A DNA stretch of 16,926 nucleotides from Negativicutes bacterium (lineage in GTDB: Bacteria > Bacillota_C > Negativicutes > Sporomusales_B > JARLHX01): NCBI GenBank assembly GCA_031292035.1, contig JARLHX010000226.1, positions 1 to 16,926 of the forward strand, written 5' to 3'. The position numbers and the translations under genes were made by a program. The notes beneath the pieces are model-generated. The model worked only from the letters and a program-made list of their open reading frames with translations, had not been told where the DNA came from and made no database searches. Of this stretch, positions 1-6,157 are shown one piece after another. Position 1 is the first letter of the stretch. Each line of letters begins with the position of its first letter.

Positions 1-588
1 GAACCGATCGAACAACCGAATAGTTATGGCATTCCGCAGGCAGTCAATCAAATTTTACTGGAGATCGGTGAAGATCCCCAGCGTGAAGGATTACTGAATA
101 CGCCCGAACGGGTGGCGCGCATGTATGCTGAAGTCACCGAGGGCTACCGCACCGACCCGATCAAGCTGGTCAACGGCGCCTTATTTGATGTGGATTACAG
201 CGATATGGTGCTGGTCAAGGACATCGAGTTTTACAGTATGTGCGAGCACCACATGCTGCCTTTCTTTGGGCATGCACATGTGGCCTATATTCCCAACGGC
301 AAGGTGATCGGGTTGAGCAAGATCCCGCGCATTGTCGAGATGTACGCCCGCCGCTTGCAGGTGCAGGAGCGCATGACCTCGCAGATCGCCGACTTTTTGC
401 AGGAAGTGTTAAACCCGAAAGGCGTGGCGGTGGTGGTGGAGGGGTCGCATATGTGCGCCATGATGCGCGGTGTCAAGAAATCTGAGGCGAATATGACCAC
501 GCGCCGGATGCTGGGTACCTTCAAAGAGGATGCCGCCCTGCGCGCTGAGTTCATGGCGATGATTGCCAAGCCGTACAAGCGCGATTGA
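1..588 (+). CDS. folE: GTP cyclohydrolase I (type IA), 5' end outside window
   Basis: Converts GTP to 7,8-dihydroneopterin triphosphate, the first step of tetrahydrofolate and related pterin synthesis, in the cytosol. The frame is open from base 1 and already reads family sequence ([16 protein letters not shown]), so the start codon lies upstream; about 195 residues are present. The zinc ligands are visible: Cys and His in MCEHHMLPF (codons 241-243 and 250-252) and Cys in SHMCAMMRG (454-456). The family blocks [20 protein letters not shown] and [10 protein letters not shown] also match. The C-terminus ends normally shortly after the last block. No gene follows closely, so it is probably the end of its own transcription unit. 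A folate link to the one-carbon locus downstream is possible but is only inference. Identification is very secure. Confidence 0.97.
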   Translation, partial: EPIEQPNSYGIPQAVNQILLEIGEDPQREGLLNTPERVARMYAEVTEGYRTDPIKLVNGALFDVDYSDMVLVKDIEFYSMCEHHMLPFFGHAHVAYIPNGKVIGLSKIPRIVEMYARRLQVQERMTSQIADFLQEVLNPKGVAVVVEGSHMCAMMRGVKKSEANMTTRRMLGTFKEDAALRAEFMAMIAKPYKRD

Positions 589-602
589 GCGCTAATCCTG
601 AA

Positions 603-809
603 CCTGGCTCACGCGGAGGCGCGGAGCTGCCGAGAAAAAAGAGAAATGATATTACTTCCCTTTACGAACTCCGCACCTCTACGTGAAAAAACCCTGGCTC
701 ACGCGGAGGCGCGAAGACGCCGAGAAAAAAGAGAAAGAACATTTCTTCTCTCCGCGAGTTTCACGTAGGTGCACCCGTTCTATCGGTGGCTCCGCGTGAA
801 AAAAATCCT
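603..809. repeat. Diverged palindromic intergenic repeats, two 44-bp copies
   Basis: A 44-bp element at 603-646 recurs at 693-736, exactly 90 bp later, with only a few mismatches. Each copy begins CTCACGCGGAGGCGCG and runs into GCCGAGAAAAAAGAGAAA. Each is followed by a degenerate reverse-complement arm (CTCCGCACCTCTACGTGA at about 669-686, and a CTCCGCGTGA piece at about 790-799), so the unit is an imperfect inverted repeat duplicated in tandem. No coding frame is seen. It resembles the dispersed intergenic palindromes common in Chloroflexota and other environmental bacteria; that comparison is from memory and was not searched. Confidence 0.7.
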
Positions 810-837
810 GTTTAACTCCCAAAAATAAGACCAATTA

Positions 838-868
838 TTGATAACAATTATCATAATTGTCGTATAAT
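838..868 (+). promoter_or_regulatory. Promoter with overlapping Fur/PerR-type box
   Basis: TTGATA (838-843) and TATAAT (863-868) are separated by 19 bp in an AT-rich island upstream of the FAD oxidoreductase. The spacing is slightly long. Positions 839-853 read TGATAACAATTATCA, which differs at one defined position from the 7-1-7 Fur-family consensus TGATAATNATTATCA. Flanking bases extend the dyad. The box covers most of the spacer, so a bound Fur, PerR or Zur protein would occlude polymerase. No Fur-family gene lies in the window, so the regulator is inferred from the site alone. Confidence 0.6.
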
Positions 869-885
869 ATAAATAAAAAAACGGC

Positions 886-905
886 TGCGAGGGGCACCCC
901 TCGCA
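886..905 (+). other. Perfect 5'-UTR hairpin of the FAD oxidoreductase mRNA
   Basis: TGCGAGGG and CCCTCGCA form an 8-bp perfect stem around GCAC, about 10 bases downstream of the expected transcription start and 35 bases before the start codon. No T-run follows, so it is not an obvious terminator. It could stabilise the 5' end of the mRNA or be a binding site. Role unknown. Confidence 0.55.
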
Positions 906-940
906 TATTGTGATGCAATTATAGAGGTAAGGAGACCGGT

Positions 941-2365
941 ATGGGAGAACAAGGGATTAGAAGTACATCGAAAACAGGGCTGGATGAAACGGCAGTACGC
1001 CGATTTAAGTCCGCTCTGTACGGCTCGCTAATCCGGCCGGGCGAAAGCGAATACGATACTGCTCGAAAAGTCTGGAACGGGATGATCGACCGAAAGCCCG
1101 CCTTGATTGTCCAACCGATCGATGAGGACGATGTAGTGACGGCGGTCAATTTTGGGCGGGAGCAGGGTTTGTTGCTGGCGGTGCGAGGCGGGGGACATAA
1201 TGTGGCCGGTTTTGGCACCTGTGACGGTGGGCTGGTCATCGATCTCTCCAGGATGAAAGAGATCGATGTTCGTTTCAAAGATCAAACTGCCTGGGCGCAG
1301 GGCGGTTTAACCTGGCGGGAGTTCGATCGGGCCACCCAGGCGTACGGCCTGGCCTCCACGGGCGGACTGGTGTCATCCACCGGCATCGCCGGTTTCACCC
1401 TGGGCGGGGGCATTGGCTGGCTGATGCGCAAGTACGGCCTGGCAGCCGATAACCTGCTTTCGGCCGAGGTGGTTACGGCGCAAGGCCAGCGCCTGAAGGC
1501 CAGCCCGCACGAAAATGCAGATCTGTATTGGGGACTGCGCGGCGGGGGCGGAAACTTTGGGGTGGTTACCACTTTCGAATACCAGCTCTACCCGCTTGGA
1601 CCCAGCGTGCTGGGCGGCGCCCTTTTTTATCGGATCGAGCAAGCCAGCGAGCTGCTGTCCTTCTACCGCCAGTGGAGCCAGACCTTGCCGGATGAGCTCA
1701 CCAGCCTGGCGGCGTTTCTGACCGCTCCGCCGGCGCCCTTTGTTCCCAAGGCTCTGGTAGGTTCGAAAATGATCGCCATTGCCTTGTGTTTTGCCGGAGA
1801 GGTGGAACAGGGCCAGGCCTGGGTGCAGACACTGCGCGCCGCCATCCCGGCTGCCATCGATCTGGTGGGGCCCATTCCATATACCGCCCTGCAAAGCATG
1901 TTCGATGCCAGCGCGCCGCGCGGCCTGCGCTCCTATTGGAAGAGCGAATACCTGGCGGATATCCCGGCTGATTTCGTGAAGGTGCTGGCCGACTATGCCG
2001 GTAAGGCCCCATCGCCGCTCACGGCCGTCCATCTGCAGCATTTGGGTGGGGCTATCCAGCGCAAGTCGGCGGACGAGACGGCTTTTACACATCGCGACGC
2101 CCATTATGTGCTAAACATCATTGGCGAATGGGAGGAGGCGAGCCAGGATGCAAAGAATATAGGTTGGGTGCGCGGGCTGTGGCAGGCGGTGCAGCCCTTT
2201 GCGACCGGGGCGGTTTTTCTCAATTTTATGGATAACAATGAAGGCGAAGCGCGCATCCGGGCTGCCTACGGCGAAAGCAAATATGCCCATCTGGTACAGC
2301 TTAAAAAGAAGTACGATCCGGGCAATCTATTCCGCTTAAACCAGAATATCCCGCCGGGTCGTTAA
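941..2365 (+). CDS. FAD-linked oxidoreductase, berberine-bridge-enzyme (BBE) family
   Basis: Predicted flavin-dependent oxidase or dehydrogenase of the PCMH/BBE family, which acts on sugars, alcohols or secondary metabolites. The substrate cannot be told from sequence. An N-terminal FAD domain carries RGGGHNVAG (82-90), where His86 matches the usual 8-alpha-histidyl FAD attachment site, followed by GTCDGGLVIDLSRM. The second attachment Cys of bicovalent relatives is replaced: the segment reads STGIAGFTLGGGIG, so single covalent attachment is expected. The C-terminus has the BBE signature (YDPGNLFRLNQNIPP). There is no signal peptide, so it is probably cytoplasmic. The start is set by GGAG at 931-934, six bases before the ATG. 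Length (474 aa) is normal. It appears monocistronic and possibly under Fur/PerR-type control. Confidence 0.9.
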   Translation: MGEQGIRSTSKTGLDETAVRRFKSALYGSLIRPGESEYDTARKVWNGMIDRKPALIVQPIDEDDVVTAVNFGREQGLLLAVRGGGHNVAGFGTCDGGLVIDLSRMKEIDVRFKDQTAWAQGGLTWREFDRATQAYGLASTGGLVSSTGIAGFTLGGGIGWLMRKYGLAADNLLSAEVVTAQGQRLKASPHENADLYWGLRGGGGNFGVVTTFEYQLYPLGPSVLGGALFYRIEQASELLSFYRQWSQTLPDELTSLAAFLTAPPAPFVPKALVGSKMIAIALCFAGEVEQGQAWVQTLRAAIPAAIDLVGPIPYTALQSMFDASAPRGLRSYWKSEYLADIPADFVKVLADYAGKAPSPLTAVHLQHLGGAIQRKSADETAFTHRDAHYVLNIIGEWEEASQDAKNIGWVRGLWQAVQPFATGAVFLNFMDNNEGEARIRAAYGESKYAHLVQLKKKYDPGNLFRLNQNIPPGR

Positions 2366-2370
2366 TACCC

Positions 2371-2520
2371 TCATCCCCGGCCCTTCGCCTCCCGAAGGTG
2401 CCTTCCTGGCCGAAGGTGCCTCCCTGGCCGAAGGTGCCTTCCTATCCTCATCCAGCGGGATCGCGTAGAATGCCGAAGGCGAGGGTAGGGCCGCGATGGC
2501 GCTCCCGCAGGGAGTGAGGG
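2371..2520. repeat. REP-like spacer with three 18-bp tandem units
   Basis: Three consecutive 18-bp units lie at 2393-2410, 2411-2428 and 2429-2446, consensus CGAAGGTGCCTTCCTGGC. Unit 2 has one change and unit 3 ends in TATC. Each unit contains a small dyad (GAAGG-TG-CCTTC). The flanks (CCCTCATCCCCGGCCC at 2368-2383, GAGGGTAGGGCCG at about 2481-2493) look like the two ends of a dispersed GC-rich palindrome into which the units expanded. CTCCC-GCA-GGGAG near 2503 is a further short hairpin. No coding sequence is seen here. Confidence 0.65.
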
Positions 2521-2532
2521 AGAACTGCATTA

Positions 2533-2588
2533 TTGACTTTTCTTTATTCCATGCTATACTTCCATATGGAAGAACGTCTCCCATATGG
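2533..2588 (+). promoter_or_regulatory. Promoter and paired CCATATGG operator of the methyltransferase locus
   Basis: TTGACT (2533-2538) and TATACT (2555-2560) are spaced by 16 bp, and TGC precedes the -10, giving an extended -10 element. The palindrome TTCCATATGGAA (2560-2571) starts at the end of the -10, and its CCATATGG core (2562-2569) recurs at 2581-2588, 19 bp downstream. Two identical 8-bp palindromes about two helical turns apart across the start site are typical of a repressor bound as two dimers. The candidate regulator is the GntR-family protein further right, but the same motif is not seen at that gene's own promoter. Confidence 0.65.
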
Positions 2589-2631
2589 TATTTCAATCGA
2601 ATAAAGCCTGCTCGAATCTGGATGGTCCAGT

Positions 2632-3228
2632 ATGCACCTTCTTCTGATAACCGGCTTTCTTGGATCGGGTAAAACTACCCTGGTCATCCGCCTGGCCAAA
2701 GCGGCCGTTGCTCAAAAGCAGCGCACCGCCATCCTGGTCAATGAGATCGGTGAGATCGGCATCGACAACCAGTTGATGCGCCAGCTCGACCTGAACGTCT
2801 GGGAGCTGTTGGGAGGCTGTATCTGCTGCACGCTGTCCGGCGACCTGGTCAGCACCCTGCAGCAGTTAGATGGCGACTATCATCCGGATCTGGTGCTGCT
2901 CGAGCCATCCGGGGCAGCCGACCCGGCCGGTGTGCTGCGGGCCCTGCCGTATTACCAGGGTTCGCCGCTGGAAAGCACCCGAAAAATCGCCATCCTGGAC
3001 CCGCTGCGCCTGGGGTTCCTATATGAAGTGATGACCCCGCTGATCACGTCCACCATCGAGCAGGCCGACCTGGTGCTGGTCAGCAAATGTGACCTGGCCT
3101 CACCCGACGAAATCTCCTTTGCCCGCCAGACCGCCCAATCGATCAAACCGCAAGCTGAGTTATTCCAAACCGATCTGCAGGATTTATCCCCTGAGCTGAT
3201 CGCTGCGATGCTGCCATGGCTGAGCTGA
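2632..3228 (+). CDS. CobW/P47K-type GTPase, N-terminal (G) domain only
   Basis: Member of the COG0523 (CobW/HypB/UreG) G3E GTPase group, whose members deliver or insert metals such as Zn, Co or Ni. Visible motifs are Walker A GFLGSGKTT (8-16), the metal-binding GGCICC motif (Cys63, Cys65, Cys66), EPSG (91-94) as the Walker B-region motif, and SKCD (151-154) in place of NKxD. At 198 aa it lacks the C-terminal domain that makes most family members 300-400 aa. That missing part appears to be encoded by the next gene, which overlaps it by 13 bases in another frame. An in-frame stop at 2602-2604 limits the start; only a weak ribosome site (GGATGG, 2620-2625) precedes the ATG. As first gene of the corrinoid operon, a role in cobalt or corrinoid handling or activation of the methyltransferase system is inferred. 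Confidence 0.88.
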   Translation: MHLLLITGFLGSGKTTLVIRLAKAAVAQKQRTAILVNEIGEIGIDNQLMRQLDLNVWELLGGCICCTLSGDLVSTLQQLDGDYHPDLVLLEPSGAADPAGVLRALPYYQGSPLESTRKIAILDPLRLGFLYEVMTPLITSTIEQADLVLVSKCDLASPDEISFARQTAQSIKPQAELFQTDLQDLSPELIAAMLPWLS

Positions 3229-3674
3229 TCCTGGAGCCTTACGCGGTCATGCAGCACTGGCGCCTGCCCGCGCAACAGGCCGAAGGCGGCGGCTGGGAGC
3301 GCCTGCTGGCCGAATACCTGCAAAGCCTGGCCCAAAAGTGCGTCGCAGAAAGTAAAACCTGTGTGGTCGGGCACATTAAGGCCCTGGCGCTTTTCCCAGA
3401 TAACACTTATGTGCATGTCAGTGTGGTCAGCCCAACCCGGCCCGCCAGCCTGCAGGGCCGCGTCCCGGTCGGCTGCCGCCAGCTGAGCCTGTCGCTGAAT
3501 GTCATCGTTTATGGACTTGAATATGAACAGATCGAAGCTCTGACGAATGAGACCGCCCTCCAGTTGGCGCAAAGCTGGAAAGGAGAGGTGCAGACCGAGA
3601 AAACTCAGCCACGGCCAGCTTCTGGCCAACACGAACATCATATCCATTCAGACAAGGAGAGTAAACATGAGTGA
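3216..3674 (+). CDS. Probable C-terminal partner of the split CobW/P47K GTPase, His-rich tail
   Basis: A 152-aa protein with no catalytic motif that I recognise. The middle part (VGHIKALAL, about 48-56; LSLNVIVYGLEYEQIEALTNE, about 90-110) resembles the small alpha/beta C-terminal domain that follows the G domain in P47K-like proteins. The last 16 residues are rich in His and acidic residues (GQHEHHIHSDKESKHE), a likely metal-binding tail. Summed with the preceding gene (198 + 152) the length equals a normal single-chain family member, so this is either a natural split into two overlapping genes or a frameshift. Its stop codon overlaps the start of corrinoid protein 1 by 8 bases, so the genes are translationally linked. 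Function in metal or corrinoid delivery is inferred. Confidence 0.7.
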   Translation: MAELILEPYAVMQHWRLPAQQAEGGGWERLLAEYLQSLAQKCVAESKTCVVGHIKALALFPDNTYVHVSVVSPTRPASLQGRVPVGCRQLSLSLNVIVYGLEYEQIEALTNETALQLAQSWKGEVQTEKTQPRPASGQHEHHIHSDKESKHE

Positions 3675-4299
3675 TGCATTGGCAATTGCCATATCGGATC
3701 TGGAAGAAGACCAGACGCTCAAGCTCGTGCAGGAACGTCTGGTTGCCGGAACTAACCCGCAAGACATCCTGGCTTCTTGCCGGGATGGTATGGCTCTGGT
3801 CGGTAAACGGTACGAGGCCGGGGAGTATTTCGTCTCGGAGCTGATCATGGCCGGCGAGATGTTCAAGCAGACCAATGCCTTGCTGGCCCCGTACTTCGGG
3901 ACCGGCGGCGGCGCAACCAAGGGCAAGGTGGTGATCGGCACAGTTAAGGGCGACATCCACGATATCGGTAAGGACCTGGTGGTGGGCATGCTCAAAGCCA
4001 GCGGTTTTGAGGTGCTTGACCTGGGGGTGGACGTGCCCAAAGAGAAGTTTGTCGAAACGGCGAAGCAGAGCGGGGCGAAGGTGGTGGGGCTCTCGGGGCT
4101 GCTGACCATCTCGTTCGACTCGATGAAGGATACCATCGCGGCACTGAAGGCGGCCGGGCTGCCGGCGAAAGTGATGGTAGGGGGCGGGCCGTTGACCGAG
4201 CAGGTGCGCGAGTATGTGGGAGCGGATGCCTTGGGGGCGGATGCCCAGGCAGCCGTCAATTTAGCCAACAAGTGGACAGCCGAAATGGAGGTGGCGTGA
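3667..4299 (+). CDS. Corrinoid methyl-carrier protein 1 (MtaC/MtbC-like)
   Basis: Carries a methyl group on a protein-bound cobamide between two methyltransferases. The N-terminal helical cap (about 1-85, EDQTLKLVQERL to NALL) is followed by a Rossmann-type B12 domain. That domain holds the DxHxxG motif DIHDIG (96-101; His98 is the expected lower cobalt ligand), SGLLT (143-147) and VGGG (171-174). At 210 aa the length is typical. The ATG is chosen because AAGGAG (3654-3659) precedes it by 7 bases; upstream in-frame codons would read through the neighbouring gene. The stop overlaps the next start (TGATG), indicating coupling to methyltransferase 1. It is about 91% identical to corrinoid protein 2, including long stretches of matching nucleotide sequence. 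Confidence 0.95.
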   Translation: MSDALAIAISDLEEDQTLKLVQERLVAGTNPQDILASCRDGMALVGKRYEAGEYFVSELIMAGEMFKQTNALLAPYFGTGGGATKGKVVIGTVKGDIHDIGKDLVVGMLKASGFEVLDLGVDVPKEKFVETAKQSGAKVVGLSGLLTISFDSMKDTIAALKAAGLPAKVMVGGGPLTEQVREYVGADALGADAQAAVNLANKWTAEMEVA

Positions 4300-5447
4300 T
4301 GGATGAAATGGATGCGCGAGACCGTATTGATGCTGCCATTGCCCTCCAACCGGTGGACAGAGCGCCGCTCGTACCTATGATGGATATCTTTTCACCCCGC
4401 TTTGAAGGCGTCAAAATGTCCGCCATGATCAGGGACCTCGACCTGGCCCGCGATACGCTGATAAAAGCCTTTGACGACCTGGGCGGGTGGGATGCCACTT
4501 TCCTGTCAGGTGGGCTGGTTAGCGACATCGGCTGGGGCAACTTTGGCATGGCCTCCAAGCTGCCCGGCTACGAACTGGGCGATGATGATCTCTGGCAGCT
4601 GGATGAAAAAGAGATCATGAAAGTGGAAGACTACGACTTTATCATCAAGAATGGCTGGAACGCCTATCTAGGGCTCGCCTATCCACGCGTCGGCGCACCC
4701 TGCGATCCTGCCCTGTTCTTCCCGCACTTGGGAGCATTAGCGGCGCAAGGCGTGAAGGATACCCTGATCTGGGAGGCAAAAGGGGTGCGGGTGTTCGCCG
4801 GTTTTGGGCCGAACCCGCCCTTTGAATCGGTCACATTTACGCGCTCATTGAAGGAAACCGTTGCCGATGTTTATCGCCGCCCGGCTTTACTGGAAGCCGC
4901 CCTGGATGCTATCCAGGCGGAGCAGGTGCCGTTTATGATCGGTGGTCTGCAAGCAGTCAAGCAGGCCACCAAATGGGGTGATAAGGTTGCCTTCATTGGC
5001 GCCACCCGGGCGCCGTTCCTCTCGCCGCCCAACTTTGAGCGATTTTTCTGGAAATACATTAAGGACATGGTCAATCAAATGGTGGCGGTGGGTATAACCC
5101 CCATGCTGCATTTTGACTCCAAATGGGACCGCTATCTGGAGAAATTCCTGGAACTGCCCAAAGGCAAAGTGATCCTGGAACTGGACAGCACCACCAACAT
5201 CTTTAAAGCCAAAGAGATCCTCAAGGGGCACATGTGTATCATGGGAGATGTGCCTGCCAGCCTGCTCAAGCTGGGCACTCCTGAACAGGTCACCGATTAC
5301 GTCAAGAAGCTGATCGACGTGGTAGGTGAAGGCAGCGGCTTCATTCTGAGCACCGGCTGCGACTGCCCGATGGACGCCAAAGTAGAAAACGTCAAAGCTA
5401 TGCTCGAAACCGGCAAGACCTACAACCCGCATCACAAAGTATTCTAG
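4299..5447 (+). CDS. URO-D-fold corrinoid methyltransferase 1
   Basis: Belongs to the uroporphyrinogen decarboxylase/MtaA/CmuA superfamily. Proximity to the corrinoid protein favours a methyltransferase over a haem enzyme. The N-terminus (RIDAAIALQPVDRAPLVPMM) and the C-terminal barrel (MLHFDSKWDRYLEKF; MGDVPASLL; STGCDCPMDAKVENVKAM) fit the family. In MtaA and MtbA zinc is held by HxC plus a distal Cys; here the first motif is His271-Phe-Asp273, with Cys354 and Cys356 distally. The ATG at 4299 shares one base with the preceding stop and has GGAGG at 4287-4291; a longer GTG start at 4272 would place that site inside the gene. At 382 aa it is slightly longer than MtaA. The substrate is unknown: either a methyl donor or tetrahydrofolate/thiol as acceptor. 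Confidence 0.88.
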   Translation: MDEMDARDRIDAAIALQPVDRAPLVPMMDIFSPRFEGVKMSAMIRDLDLARDTLIKAFDDLGGWDATFLSGGLVSDIGWGNFGMASKLPGYELGDDDLWQLDEKEIMKVEDYDFIIKNGWNAYLGLAYPRVGAPCDPALFFPHLGALAAQGVKDTLIWEAKGVRVFAGFGPNPPFESVTFTRSLKETVADVYRRPALLEAALDAIQAEQVPFMIGGLQAVKQATKWGDKVAFIGATRAPFLSPPNFERFFWKYIKDMVNQMVAVGITPMLHFDSKWDRYLEKFLELPKGKVILELDSTTNIFKAKEILKGHMCIMGDVPASLLKLGTPEQVTDYVKKLIDVVGEGSGFILSTGCDCPMDAKVENVKAMLETGKTYNPHHKVF

Positions 5448-5456
5448 ATTTGAACA

Positions 5457-5486
5457 GGTCAGGCCGCCCGCACGGGCGGCCTGACC
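5457..5486 (+). terminator. Perfect 13-bp hairpin between the two methyltransferase cassettes
   Basis: GGTCAGGCCGCCC (5457-5469) pairs exactly with GGGCGGCCTGACC (5474-5486) around GCAC. Only a weak T-containing tail (CCTTGATCTTGTTA) follows, so it may be a partial terminator, an mRNA stability element that sets the ratio of upstream to downstream genes, or a full terminator. No separate promoter is obvious in the 46 bases before the next gene, which favours partial read-through. Confidence 0.65.
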
Positions 5487-5532
5487 CCTTGATCTTGTTA
5501 TCACTAAACCTATTCAGCTACGGAGGATAAAC

Positions 5533-6147
5533 ATGAGTGACGCATTGGCTACAGCCATATCGGACCTGGAAGAAGAACAGGCCAATAAGCTGGTCCAGGA
5601 ACGCCTGGCTGCTGGAACCAGCCCGCAGGACATCCTGGCCTCCTGCCGGGATGGCATGGAGCTGGTCGGCAAACGCTACGAATCCGGTGAGTATTTCGTT
5701 TCTGAATTGATCATGGCCGGCGAGATGTTCAAGCAGACCAATGCCCTGCTGGCCTCGCACTTCGGGACCGGCGGCGGCGCAACCAAGGGCAAGGTGGTGA
5801 TCGGCACCGTCAAAGGCGACATCCACGACATCGGCAAAGACCTGGTGGTGGGCATGCTCAAAGCGAGCGGCTTTGAGGTGATCGACTTAGGGGTGGACGT
5901 GCCCAAAGAGAAGTTTGTCGAAATGGCGAAGCAGAGCGGGGCGAAGGTGGTAGGCCTCTCGGGGCTGCTGACCATCTCGTTCGACTCGATGAAGGAGACC
6001 ATCGCAGCGCTGAAGGCGGCCGGACTGCCCGTGAAAGTGATGGTAGGCGGTGGGCCGCTGACCGAACAGGTACGCGAGTACGTCGGGGCGGATGCGTTGG
6101 GGGCGGATGCCCAGGTAGCCGTGCGATTAGCAAACCAGTGGATGTAG
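5533..6147 (+). CDS. Corrinoid methyl-carrier protein 2, near-copy of protein 1
   Basis: Same role and layout as corrinoid protein 1: helical cap, then the B12 domain with DIHDIG (96-101, His98), SGLLT and VGGG. By eye, 18 of 204 residues differ, mostly in the cap (for instance T17A, L18N, A43E, P75S, Y76H). The B12 domain is almost unchanged, and long nucleotide tracts match even at third positions, pointing to recent duplication or gene conversion. GGAGG at 5522-5526 sits 6 bases before the ATG. It is 6 residues shorter at the C-terminus because it lacks the coupling overlap. It sits 10 bases ahead of methyltransferase 2, its likely partner. Confidence 0.95.
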   Translation: MSDALATAISDLEEEQANKLVQERLAAGTSPQDILASCRDGMELVGKRYESGEYFVSELIMAGEMFKQTNALLASHFGTGGGATKGKVVIGTVKGDIHDIGKDLVVGMLKASGFEVIDLGVDVPKEKFVEMAKQSGAKVVGLSGLLTISFDSMKETIAALKAAGLPVKVMVGGGPLTEQVREYVGADALGADAQVAVRLANQWM

Positions 6148-6157
6148 GAGGCCAAAG

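Noticed and set aside
1373..2104. Long minus-strand open frame opposite the FAD oxidoreductase
   Set aside because: It is antisense to a clearly identified gene, has no recognisable motif and reflects GC-rich third positions of the real gene.
2393..2446. CRISPR array
   Set aside because: The units are contiguous with no spacers and only 18 bp long, and no cas genes are present.
3547..3666. Longer N-terminus for corrinoid protein 1
   Set aside because: The frame stays open upstream but runs through the coding sequence of the preceding gene. The good ribosome site at 3654-3659 and the match to protein 2 fix the start at 3667.
3648..4349. Minus-strand frame opposite corrinoid protein 1
   Set aside because: The same shadow appears opposite corrinoid protein 2, as expected from the duplicated sense gene; no ribosome site or motif.
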